Shown here piece after piece: positions 1 to 11,600 of a stretch of DNA of 64,000 bases. The notes under the pieces are model-generated. The model had not been told where the DNA came from. It saw only the letters and a list, made by a program, of their open reading frames with translations, and did no database searches. A program made the position numbers and the translations under genes. Numbering within the stretch: the stretch's first letter is position 1; each line of letters opens with the position of its first letter. The DNA comes from Megalonaias nervosa (taxonomy: Eukaryota > Mollusca > Bivalvia > Unionida > Unionidae): assembly GCA_016617855.1 (NCBI GenBank), contig JAECUM010001720.1, positions 62,001 to 126,000 of the forward strand. Reading direction: 5' to 3'.

Positions 1-199
1 AATGTAACTCTGCATCATTCCATTATTTAACAAGCATGACCTAATCCTGCAACAGGAAGAGCCTACCTGATTCATAAGGATTGGTCAGATTCATGAAGGC
101 TGTGGAAAATTTCACAAGCTTACAGACATTGATTATCGTGAATCTGAGAGACAAAAGTCAGATGATGCACTTACACAAGGCACATAAACAAGAAAATAC

Positions 200-650
200 A
201 TGGTTGAAAGTTAGCTTGATGTAAGTAGCATCTGTGAATTGTGTAGATATGCAAGAGACTATCACATAAGTGATTGTGATTACATAGTTAAGAAATTTCT
301 CTTCAATCATGAACTTCTCAAGCACAGTGAAGTTGCTGATGTGTCAGAAAGAATGATGAATGATTTCAGCAGTGTGATGTATTTTCCAAAGAGATATGCA
401 TGTATGGGACCAAAGGAAACCAACTGACAAGATAACTTGGAAATAGAGCTTTTGAACTACCAAATGAACAAATTGAAGATCATAAACAGTTTTGACAAGA
501 AGTGGGATATGCAAACTTAAGGATGCAAATGGCGAGTTGAAATTGTTGTCCAGCATCATGAAGGTAGTACTGTTATTCCAAGTGTAACTGCAGTTTGTTG
601 TGTTCTTCTTTGTTGAAAACACCACCCCTTCAATCCAGATCATCTACCAT
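200..650 (+). pseudogene. Possible decayed hAT-like transposase C-terminus
   Basis: Frames in this stretch give protein-like text: YARDYHISDCDYIVKKFLF, then VMYFPKRYACMGPKETN, then (after a stop) LEIELLNYQMNK, and after a frame change MKVVLLF. The order of an LE.ELL.YQM-type helix followed by a short hydrophobic M.VVL run resembles the C-terminal dimerisation region of hAT-derived proteins. It has stops and frame changes and no intact domain, so it is a relic if it is one. The assignment is by eye. Confidence 0.3.
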
Positions 651-860
651 ATACTCACTTATAAGTAAAGTCCAAATGCAGACAACAAAGATCCTGATCT
701 GCCATAACATAATGCACCTGCAGATCAGGGTCTGTGTTGCTTGTTCTACCAATTACTCCGAACAAACTGCACAGACCCAGATCTTCAGATGCATTATGCA
801 ATAGCAGATCTGCATCCGTGCAGTTTGCAGTTTGACTTGTCTTGTAAGCGACTATACGGT
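646..860. mobile_element. Foldback inverted-repeat element, copy 1
   Basis: The left end reads ACCATATACTCACTTATAAG and the right end, reverse-complemented, reads ACCGTATAGTCGCTTACAAG. The middle carries a second inverted repeat built on CTGATCTGCC...ATAATG...GCAGATCAGGG. There is no coding capacity. The same design recurs at 1575, 32146 and 41256, so this is a non-autonomous family. Confidence 0.7.
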
Positions 861-1019
861 ATGTCATTTGGTACCATAAAAGCAATCCTAGTGATGAAAG
901 TCAGAAGATGAGAAAGCTTCAGATTGACAAGAAATTTCTCAGAAAGTACCAGATTTTCACATGCATTTACAAGAATAGCTGTATAGTACCAGTTAATACA
1001 AAGATATGAACTGTAACCA

Positions 1020-1145
1020 GTTAAAACTTGTTGCCAGTATGTAATACTTTTTTTTTACACCTTACTGAATGTGGTTTAACTTGCTGAAAACTATTGAATG
1101 TCTTACAGAGAAGGTATCTTTAGCAGTTGGCAGGTCTGATGACAT
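1020..1145 (+). repeat. Dispersed repeat, copy near window start
   Basis: Shares TTACACCTTACTGAA, ACTTGC(T/A)GAAAA, GAGAAGGT and GGCAGGTCTGA-type blocks, in the same order, with 50850-50955. No function is evident. Confidence 0.5.
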
Positions 1146-1574
1146 TTTTTTATACCATGTCGTATTAAGGGTGTGGGGGCACTTACTGTCCCCATGTCGG
1201 ACTTTCCAACTTTCCCATATGTTGAAAACTTTGATTCAACTTAGTTTTGAAGAACTTATGGAGTGTAATCATATTTAGTTTGCAACTTAATATTGAGAAA
1301 AGTAAAGCTTGATTATCACCTTTTTCCATCAAACGTTTTTTTTATTTAAAGCCCTGTTTTTGACTTTGAAGTTTGATCTTGCATTATGAATTTTTACATC
1401 TGTTTCATAACTTTTTAAGACATTTCTGAAATTAAATAAAATTTGGCAAGTAAGAAAACATCAAAAAGACCAAAGCCATGTTAAATATTTCCTCATTACT
1501 ATCAAAATTTTAATTTGAGAGCCCTGTTTGACTTAACATTCTGCAGCCAAATCTCAAACCAATGAGTCAACAAT

Positions 1575-1783
1575 TACCATATATACTTGCTTATGAATTA
1601 AGTCCAACCGCAGACAGCACCATCCCAGATCTTTTGTCAAATAATGTGCCAGGAGAACTAGGTAGAGGCAGTAATCAATAGAACACACAACCCAAACTCT
1701 GATCTGCCAGTACATTGTGATGGCAGATCAGGGTCTGTTTATTGTTTGCAGTTGAACTTGACCTTTAAGTGAGTATATACATT
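1575..1783. mobile_element. Foldback inverted-repeat element, copy 2
   Basis: Ends ACCATATATACTTGC and (reverse complement) ATGTATATACTCACTTA. The middle keeps CTGATCTGCCAGTACATTG and GGCAGATCAGGGTCTG. It is about 209 bp long and lies within 1 kb of copy 1. Confidence 0.68.
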
Positions 1784-2229
1784 ATGCCGTGTAGTCAGGG
1801 ACATCGATGTGTAGGGAAATTTCTCATTTAGAATTGTCTTGCACTATTGTTATCTTGATTAGGCATGGTACAAATCTTGAATATGGGAAGAAAGTCATTA
1901 CATTGCATCTGATAATGAAACCCTCAGAGAGACGACTCACCGTTTTAATTCAGATATATATATATGCTTTTTTATAATACTATACAAATTTATTCCTTTT
2001 ATGCCGTATTTAATATTTGTCACAAATACTGAAAGATAAACTTTTTGGTATCAGACACAAAAATAACAGCTTGATGTGATTGTTCTGTGTGTCATCCCAT
2101 GACTGTGCAGAGATCTGAAGTCCATTTTAATTATCAGCTTGGCTTCTAAATCTTTTTTATGAGCAAGAATATGCGTGTTAAAATTGGTTCAATCAGAATG
2201 GAGGAGCCTGATAGATTTTTGATGAACAT

Positions 2230-2230
<1 letters not shown>

Positions 2231-2261
<31 letters not shown>
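2231..2261 (+). repeat. (GAT)n microsatellite
   Basis: About ten tandem GAT units. The His-rich open frame on the other strand is caused by this repeat. Confidence 0.95.
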
Positions 2262-2263
<2 letters not shown>

Positions 2264-2553
2264 TGAATGGGTAATAAATTATTGTATCACAAGAACATTC
2301 ACAGCAAAAAATACATAATTCTGTCACTTTAAACTGTATTCTTCCTTGACTGCCTTTAATAAATTTGTAATATAAAGAGGCTGTGGGGGATGGACCACTG
2401 TCCAATTGAGAAACAGTTTGATAAAGAGTGAATTTATCACACTGACACCATTGTATAAATGATACTCAGATCTATCCTTTCTTTTTTACTGATATATTTT
2501 TTCATACTTGGTACAAAAGAAGAATTTCAGATTTCAGTCATTTTATTTTGCAG

Positions 2554-2603
2554 CCATGTAAATGTGGGTCCACAGTACCAGGCAGTTACACCTATGTTCA
2601 TTG
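2554..2603 (+). CDS. TRERF1: Corepressor exon a: start of ELM2 domain
   Basis: The acceptor TTTTATTTTGCAG ends at 2553 and the donor GTAAGT begins at 2604. The exon starts with the last base of a split codon, reads HVNVGPQYQAVTPMFI and ends with the first base of a Gly codon. VG.QYQA..P is the conserved opening of ELM2 domains. Because it starts in mid-codon, at least one more coding exon lies upstream; I found no matching donor in 1-2553. Confidence 0.85.
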
Positions 2604-5600
2604 GTAAGTATTTTATTGTGCCATGAATTTTTACAATAAATTTGTCTCTTGATCCATCAAGTTTTTTTGAATTTTTTAGACCAAAAAGGAAGTTGTACTT
2701 GAAAATAAACCTCTTTGAATATTGTTATCATATGATGTATAAATATGTACAAGTGTTTTATAGACATGATTTTATTTGCGAGATACAGAGATCTTTTGCT
2801 GCTTTTTAAAAGTTTATTAATAAAAACATGTGAGAATTGAAATCAACTTTAAATCAAAGAGCTTGTCAGAAACAATTAGAAAGGCATACTTTTTTTAGGA
2901 AGGTCCTTTATTGTTTCCTATGTACTTTCATATAGTTCCAGCAGCTAGGCACAAAATCTTATAAATTCTGCGCTTAAAAAGAACGGAGTACCTTCAGCTT
3001 GAAAAGACTTTCATTCCATGAATTGAATGAGTGATATGCCAGTGTTCACTACATTTCAGTTAAACTTTAAGATAAGAATGCAAGTCAGATGGGCTGAAGA
3101 CAAATACTGTGGCTAGAAATGTGTGAGCTATTATTATGTACTCATAATTACAATTAGAGTATATGAGCACTCTCAACCCTTGCCGTTCAACAACTTGATT
3201 TTCACCCTATAACAGACAGACGCAAATTGTCATTAAATTTAAGAGCTTGTCCACTGATCATAAATGTGTTCAATATATGCTTCACATTCACATTAGGATA
3301 GGGGGACCATAGGTGGCAGAGTGGCCTAAGTGGTCGTCTCACCTGTGTGCATGGGTTCAAGTCTTGGCTCAGCAGTGTGGGTATGTAAGAAAGTTTGCCA
3401 GTAACTTCCCGTGATCAGTGTTCCTTCCTGGAGTTTTCCCAGGTTCTTCCACCACCAAAATATACTGGTGACCATGTATAGTTTGCAGAAAAATGTCATT
3501 AAAACCCACAAAACCAAATCAAACCTTAATAAAGATAGGGTTACTATCATAGAAAATGAAATGATAATGATAAAAATCTCTGCCCTGTAGACCACACAGC
3601 TAAGTGTATAATAATTTAGTGTTCATGTACAGATTTCTTAATATCAAGGCATGAAAGAATTTGTCACTTTTAACTCCCTTTAAAACCTGTAAGATTTTGA
3701 GATTCTGATTTGGAATCTTTAATATGCATAATAAAATAATAAGTGTGCTTTGGAAGTGTAATGTAGTTTAGTGAACCTTTTAATTTTTAATGACTCCTCT
3801 GGCAAGTTGTCTCAACACCTGGAGGAGGTAAATTCATATAAACTATTTGTCCATCAAAAGGATGTATTAAAAACTTGGCATCTCACAACTGTATGTTGCT
3901 ACTTTATTTTCAGCTACTTTGTGCATCACTAAAGCTTGAAGTCAGATGCTTCACATTTGTTTATATACTTTTATTTTTGTTGTAGGCAATAGAAAGGAAG
4001 CTCTTAAAAGTATCAGTCGAGAGAACATTGTCTGGGAACCCAGTGTTATGGGCGATAACACTGATGAAGATGGTATGTTTTCTCTTGATAAGAAGCAGAT
4101 GTTGAATTCTAGTTTCTTATTGGATTTTTTTAGCTCTACTGGACATAGACCAGAAAAGCTTATGGGATGGTCTTTTCTCCATCATCTGTCCTTCCATTAG
4201 CACAAGCTTCTTATCGTTGCACCTCTTGAACTAATTTTCTACTATGGAACTATCTTCAGAAAACTGATATCTCTACTCCTCTCAATGGATGACTATATCA
4301 ACATGTGGTTGTCACCAGTAGACTTGTTACAATACCTAGTTGGTACTAAATGAAAATGGGGCCATATCCAATATTACTGCCAGATCTTCTTGAATGGATG
4401 ATATTGTGGCATGTGGGTTATCACCAAAAGACTTCTGATGATGTCTACTTTGTCCTAAATGAAAAGGTGTCAAGCTGACATCCAAAACATGTCCATTACA
4501 GCAGCTAATTTAAAAATCTTGTTCCTGCTGATAAAGATCAGAGATGATTTCAACACTTAGCAGTTAAAATGAAGAAATGGTCTCATCTTGAATTCCTGGA
4601 TATTATTTTTGCCTAGTAGAGCATCAATCCCATTGAGGGAATCTTGTTTATCGATTAGAGTTTTAAGCTCTACTTGCCATGAGGCCAATTTAGCTCATGA
4701 TCCATCATGTCTTGTGCCAAAATTTTTTTACTGATTTCAACTTCTTATAATAAAACCACTGGACTAATTTTGACCATAAAGGGCTTTATAATTTCTTCAT
4801 GAATGATTCTGATTTAGCAGCAAGTATGGCCACCATTGCTAAGATTTTAAGTCTTTAAACAGCATCAAAAAGTCGCTGAATGGAATTTGATCAGGTTTGA
4901 CAGAAAGTGGCCTAGTTTGAAGGAGTTTGAGTGTTATACAAATGATGCAATTTTGCCAGCAAATATAGGCACTGTTATACTGTTGATATTGTGTAGCCCG
5001 TATTTTTCTAAGAGGAAAATAACCCCAACCATATGATGAAAATTCCTCCTCCCATCGGGATGAACAGAAGATTTAAGATCACTGGATCACCCTTTGGATG
5101 CCCTGCATATTCTTGCCCATGCATACTGCCTCTTCAGTCTTTCCTCAGTTGACATTACTGTAATCTCTAAAGCATTTATGTCAAAGAAAATTTGCAGCCA
5201 CTTTATTGGTCAAGAAGCAGATTTACTTTTTCTCTTCTTTGCATATTCTTTGTAATAATTTGGTTATACCACTGAACTTGTTTTATCTCTTAATTTAAGC
5301 TCTCTTGAGAGTTATTAGCATTTGTTCTGTACACCTGGTGTTCTAGTTTATTTTTTTTCTCCTTACACAGGACATTAGAGATTCAAATTTGTTGTGCATT
5401 TTTTTAGTTAAGGGTAGGTGTGTTTTTTTATTTTCCCTATCCTTGCATAAATTGCAGTCTTCGGACTTGCTTTATCCATTTTATTGTTCCTGACAAATGA
5501 TTTAATTCACATATCCTATATGTGAATTGTGCTATATTTATGGGTAATAAGCAGGTCACACACCAGTTTTTACCATCATTTCACATGCTTGGTTATCAAA

Positions 5601-8600
5601 CACAGGTTCTTGTTTAATCTTAGTTTAGGATAGCTTATCTTTATTTTCCATTTAAGGTTTTTTGCTGATTCAGTAGTATATATTAAGCTTGGTTGACTTG
5701 ATTATCTTGTATTTTCCTGTACTCATCTTAGCATTGCTTCCTTTTTTGCATTTAAACTATATGAAAACACCAACAGGGTGACTTCTTGCTGAAATTAATA
5801 TAATAATATAGACTTACTCCATGCATTACCTTTTGTTTACATTTAGTTGCATCGAAGATTTTTGTATAAAAATCTTGTTAGCTTTCTCTTTCTAGAACAG
5901 AGTTTGAGCAGGGTTTAGGTAGGAAAAGCCCCCTTGGACCCCTCCCCCCAAACCTTTTGCTTGTCTTGTACATGCTGTTAGAGAACAGATAGTTGTCCCT
6001 TGTGCAGTCTGTGCAGCATGCAAAATTGCTGCCAACCTGCCAGTCCAGTGCCAGCCAATTTTATGCCAGATGGGGGCAAAACCTGAGTAACCAGTTCATC
6101 AGGCCAGTTGATTTTTTGGTATATCAAGTCTAAAAGAAATATTAAAAGCCAAGTGAAAAATAAATAACTGGATTGTTTCTGATAACCACTCATTAATGTG
6201 GGCGATATGAGAAGATTAATATCTCGCTTTTAATCTGCATTTACTAGATGCTTGCAACTTCAAATAAAGGCCCTTTTGCATCAGTGCAATGTTTCATGAC
6301 ACATGCTACTTCCAATTCCCAATATGTGGTTGTGTTTTGGATGCCTGAAAGTCACCATAGGCTTGAAAAAAAAACAAACACTGCCAAGGAAAAAGGAAAT
6401 CTACAAAAGGAATATGATACTATCAAAGGAAAACAATTGTTTGGTTACAGAATTTGGTTGGAAGATGGAAACTGGATGCATGCTAAGACCATGACAATGC
6501 TGTTATAGTTTGTTTAGCTCAGCATTATAAATGAGCCTCTCAAAATGTACCTACTAAAGTTACCAAATTTGTTTTGCACATGAATGATTTCAACACCATT
6601 TGTATAATCATACAAAGCAACAATACTCATGCAGTATATCCTGAAAAAGAACCATCGTGTGCCACAGGTAAACGGAGACGAGTATATCACCAACATCAGT
6701 AAAAATGTAAATTAAAGTAAAAATTAGACAGTGTTTGAATTAGGTAAATTTGTATACATTTCAAGATGCTTCTGTGAAAATTCACTGAGCTACAGACATG
6801 AATATCATTTGCAGTGATGAGCTGAACAAACCATAACTCTTAAGCTGCATTCTGTTGATACCAATGCATTTGATATAGTTCAATTTCCAGCAGTCCACTG
6901 CTAAATTCATCTTTCTGCAGACCTTATTTCATGAGCAGCTGTATGTTGGACAATGCAGCCGTATCTTTGGAGGCTGAATCTAGTTTTGATACTATCATTA
7001 ATGATGAGGTCTGTGGATGACATCCTGATTCTTATTCAGACTAGAATTCATACTGGTCATCAGTGGTTCAATTATGATACCCAGCCTCTAGATGAGGTTT
7101 GTATTGATCTGGATCAACTGGACAGTGAGCATCATTGTCCTGGTCAGTAAATAGTGGACACATTATGTAGAATTTAATCAAATTTAGTAAATTTTATGTA
7201 TGATATTCATTTCTTATTTTGTGTTTTTCTTTATGTTCCATGTTTTATTATATAAAAAAGGGCTGACATTCATGTCTCCTTGAATTAACCAATTATTCAT
7301 TGACTACATTTAGTCTTCTTTGATGAAATATGGAAACAGTTATGGACCAATAATATTTTCAGGTTACAGGTTACTGGTCATGTGAGCTTGCAGGATTTTT
7401 TGGCGAGTTTCACACAATGAGCCAATGGTTGGATGAGGTTTGGGATCTTGCCAAGTGAAGACATACTTACAACGTGAGGAAGAAGGTTCATTCCTCTTCG
7501 GAATTTTTCTTGTTCTATGAGTGTGTCAGATCTCAGAAGGATTACCCAAATCTCTCTGGAAAATATTAGGATTAGTGTTCCTGGGGAACGGTCTTCCTAC
7601 AGACCCATTTTCCCTCTAAACCCCTACTGGATGTTTGGCTTTCCACTGCAGGGAAGCAATTGGCCCTACTATATTAAAATGTAGATGGGGTGGTAGTGGT
7701 TAAAGCTGAATTTAATTGTGTGATACTTATCAGTAACCAATGCCAGATTCTCTCCTTTCCTTCCCGCATGGATGCCCCACTTAGTTAGGCTGCTCCCTTG
7801 GAAAAGAACTGAAGGGGTGGTATGCATGGGGACGAATGTGCAGGGTGTTCTATTGTTCTGGAATATTCTGGTTCACCCTAATGGGAGAACGAATTTTTGT
7901 CAGATGGTCAGGGTATTTTCCTCTGAAAAAGTATCAGCTATGCAGTTAGCAGCAGGTAAGTATTATATCATGACAATTAGTTTCACCCCTACAAAGCAAA
8001 AAATACCTCTTAAACTGGGAAGAGAGAAAAAAAAATTGCATAATTTAAGCAATTACTATTTTCAGCTCTGTCTCAAAACCCACCTCACCAGTTTCAACCA
8101 ACTTGGCACAGAGCATCCTGGCATAGAGGTTGTTCAATTTTTTCTGCAAATACTAAAAGTAGAAAAACTTGAAATGACTCAGTGCACAACAGAATGTGCC
8201 AAAAATTTGACAACTATCATTCTGGCATTTAGGGTTTTCAATTGTATGAAATTGATTCAAATCCACCATCAAGTATTACCACCATTATTGAGAAAAGAAA
8301 ACCTTGAAGAAACATTTCTGAAAACCTCTAAACACAAGGTGACAAATTTTTTTCTTCACAAAGCATTATGGCATGATAAGCTTTGAAGTTCTCACAAATG
8401 ATGCCTATCTGCCATCAGATATGGTTTGTTGTTACATGTGCAAAAAATAAAAGCAATTAAACAGAAGCATCCCGCTGACCCAGATTCGTGGTTATCTACT
8501 CTTGCATTTGGCTGTTAGGCAGATGTCAGCCCATGAGTAATCTCTGACCCACTTTTTAAGGTAAATGGTTTTTTAAACTTTTGAACCCATGTTAGTAGGA

Positions 8601-11600
8601 AGTGTGTGTGATTTGGGTTTTTAATGAAGCTTTAAAAAATTTTCAGTCATATTGCTACAGTGTCTGCAGTGTGGCAGTTTATAATGATGTCTAGCACTGG
8701 GGCATCATGCTGCAGACATGTAGCATCATGTCCCACCCAGTCACATTATCCTGACACCAGGCCGACCAGTCCTAGCACAAACCTCTTAATGCTAAGAGCC
8801 AAGTGAGGCAGCTCTTAGTACCATTTTTTATAAGTCTTTGGTATGACTCAGTCGGGGTTCGAACCCACAACCTCCCACATCCGAGGCGGATGCTCTAACC
8901 ACTTAGCCACTGGAATGGTCCGTTAGTGGGAAGCAAGCTGTATTGGTCACTTTTCTGGTGGAGGTATAAACAGGTTTTGGTTGAAGTTTTTCAGCAATGC
9001 TTTGATCATGGTATCAACTTGCAGGTTCGAGTATCATGTTCGGCCAATGTGGGTATGTGAGAAAGCTTGCCAGTAGCTTCTCGTGGGTCGTTGGTTCTTT
9101 CCGGGGTTTTCCCAGGTTCTTCATCCACCATTTATACTGGCCGCCATGTATAGTCTGTCTTGTACTGAAAAATGGCATTAAACTTATAGGCATTGTCCTT
9201 TTTGTGTTTTTTGTAAAGTGAAGATGAAAAGAGCTTTGGTGAATTGCAGTGCAGACTAAGAGTAATACATTACACATAATGCCATATTAATGTTTCAGTT
9301 ACTTGTCTATGTCATTGATGTAAGCAAACCGTACAAGATTTCAGGTGGAGTAATGGGGATTACTATTAATCTAAATATAGATATCAGCTGATTGCAATGA
9401 AACAGCTTCCACCAAGGATGACCTCAGTACTTGCATTCTTATTGTATCATAAATATTGATGTGTTTATGGTGTGAAGATACCTATCTCTAATGTATTGAC
9501 ACCATTAACAAGATCTTACCTTGCTAAAATATTCTCTTGAAAACAATGTATTGTGAAATACATATAAAACGATATAAATTAATTTGCATGGAAAATTTTC
9601 ATAGCTAATTTTGACTCTTGTATGTTATCCCTAAATTATTGTATCATCAGAATTTTGAAAAGAAATATTGAATTTGCAAAGAAACTTTTCTTTTTTCTGT
9701 GGTTAGCCACCCCTCTTCATATTTTCATTGTAAATATAAGTGACATTGAGGCAGTTGGATTGGCTATCTGTTACATGAGCCAATACATGCTGCTACAACT
9801 GGCAATTCTAAGACAGCATATTTATATTAATTTAGAAGGGTTTATACTCATAACAAGTTTTTGCAATTTTTATTTTTATATTTTGGAACTTTTAATAGCC
9901 AGGTTTGTGATGACATGCCATTACACTATATCCACTGACAGAGGAAGACATTCTTGTCAAATATATAAAATTCCACCCTGTGAGACAGAAGTGTATTATA
10001 ATAGGTATAGAAATTTTCTGCTAGAGCATCTGTGCCCACAATGTTTCTTTGTATTTGTATTTGTATTTGTATTTGAAAGTCACATCTTCTCCATCTGTAA
10101 TTGTATTCAGCTGTAACTTTTTTAGAATATTACTGTAACTTTAAAGTGTGTACCCTGATAATGCTAAGAGATCATGTTTTTCCTATGTCTGCAGAATCAT
10201 AATGCCATTTGAAGGAAGATGCCATGTTCTGCAGAACACATTAGTACCAGCTCAAGCTTCTGAACTTACTTGCTCTTGTCTCTTAGATCTAACTGTAGTC
10301 ATGCTATTTTGCTAATCAGACCGGTTGAACCAAAGTAGGTCATTTTGTTATCTGTATAGTCAGTTCCACATAATGGTGGTGTGTTTTGGTGTTTTTATGG
10401 AACAGGAACTCAATTATGTTAATTAGTGCCAAATCAATTGAAGTAAAGTGCATTAGCCAAGGACACACTACAGTAGCTGATGCAGGCTGATCTGACAGTA
10501 GGATTTGAACCCACATCCTTTAAGTCATGATTCCTTCACACTAACCATTAATTAACTGTGGCTCCTTAATGAATGACATTTTCACTCTGCTTCCTGATTT
10601 TTTCAGTGCAATGTTACCAAGACCTGGCCTGCTGTGCAGCTGTCAAGGGCAATGGAAGCAATGTAGAATACGCTTTGCATCTCCTATACCTAGCCAAAGG
10701 CAATATTCAGGTAACCATTTTAGTGACCTACTTTTATTTTTTTATGGTGTTAATTAATTTTTTTATTAATTTTTTTTAATTTTGTTTTTTAATTCTTCAT
10801 AAGACCAGCACTAGAAGCAAGAGCCTTAAAAATTCTTATCACTGAATAGATACTTACATTTCCTTGCCTAATAGTAGAGCAGGACAATTTTTGACCTATT
10901 TCAAACATCTTGACTTGGTCGTGATTATCTGTCCATATATCAGTTTGCCCATTCTGAGAAGCTTGTTAGCAAGATTGTTTAAAACCACTCAATATAAATG
11001 AATGAAATTTTGATAACTTATTTAAATGTAAATGTAGATGGCTTGATAAGATTTCCAGGCCATTTTTTTAAACATCTCCCATAAGGCATTCTGCTCATAC
11101 ATTATGTTGTCCGCCCATCTGTTATTCATTTCTGTACAGAAACAGTTGTCCACCATGTAAAGTTACCACCCTTTGTGGTAGCTTGCACTTGGAAAAACAA
11201 TGAATAATCCTTTTGATATGGGGGTTAAAGAGAAAGGTTAAGGTCACTTGGACAAAAAGAATAAAAATGGTTTCTATTGCATGAGTTTAAAAGGTGTGAT
11301 GCAATACCTGCTTGCTTCCTTTTCAGGGACAGAGTTCCCTATCCAAGCTAAATATTCCCTCATCCAATTAGTAATTAGTAACTTAAGGCCCAGAAAAACT
11401 GGAAAGAACATGAGTGCAGTTTTATTCCTTAGTTAGAGCCAACATACAAAATACCTTCCTCTTTTTCCTGTGTTTCTTCATTGTGAAGGGGTTTTGTGCC
11501 TCACTCAGCAGGTGATGCTTCTCTTCATTGTTCATTGTTTGGATAAGTATTGCCTACCATTCTTTGGTTCCCAGTAGTCTTATTTTTGGTAATTTTTTTC

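Larger units (their letters stand above)
1..2553. other. Upstream intronic or 5' flanking sequence
   Basis: No coding exon of the corepressor gene is recognisable here. It holds a possible transposase fossil (about 200-650), two foldback elements (646-860 and 1575-1783), a dispersed repeat at about 1020-1145 and a GAT microsatellite. Because exon a starts in mid-codon, this stretch is most likely an intron. Confidence 0.6.
4073..10606 (+). other. Intron between exons b and c
   Basis: A 6534-bp GT-AG intron. It holds dispersed repeats (4110-4520, 8041-8400), an inverted-repeat element (7700-7990), three SINEs and a TTTGTA microsatellite. A protein-like but broken stretch lies at 6250-7150. 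The rest of 4521-7690 shows nothing I can name apart from a short perfect palindrome at 5504-5528. Confidence 0.75.

Noticed and set aside
6248..7150. Small protein gene in the second intron
   Set aside because: Protein-like text such as FGYRIWLEDGNW appears, but frames break repeatedly and there is no family match. It is probably a repeat fossil, too weak to annotate.
7772..8386. Longest open frame in the window (about 204 codons)
   Set aside because: It crosses the right part of an inverted-repeat element and a different dispersed repeat, has no recognisable domain, and fits no exon chain.
9622..10116. 164-codon open frame with hydrophobic stretches
   Set aside because: It lies in AT-rich intron, its Phe/Ile/Leu richness follows from T-rich DNA, and it ends in a TTTGTA microsatellite. 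No family resemblance.
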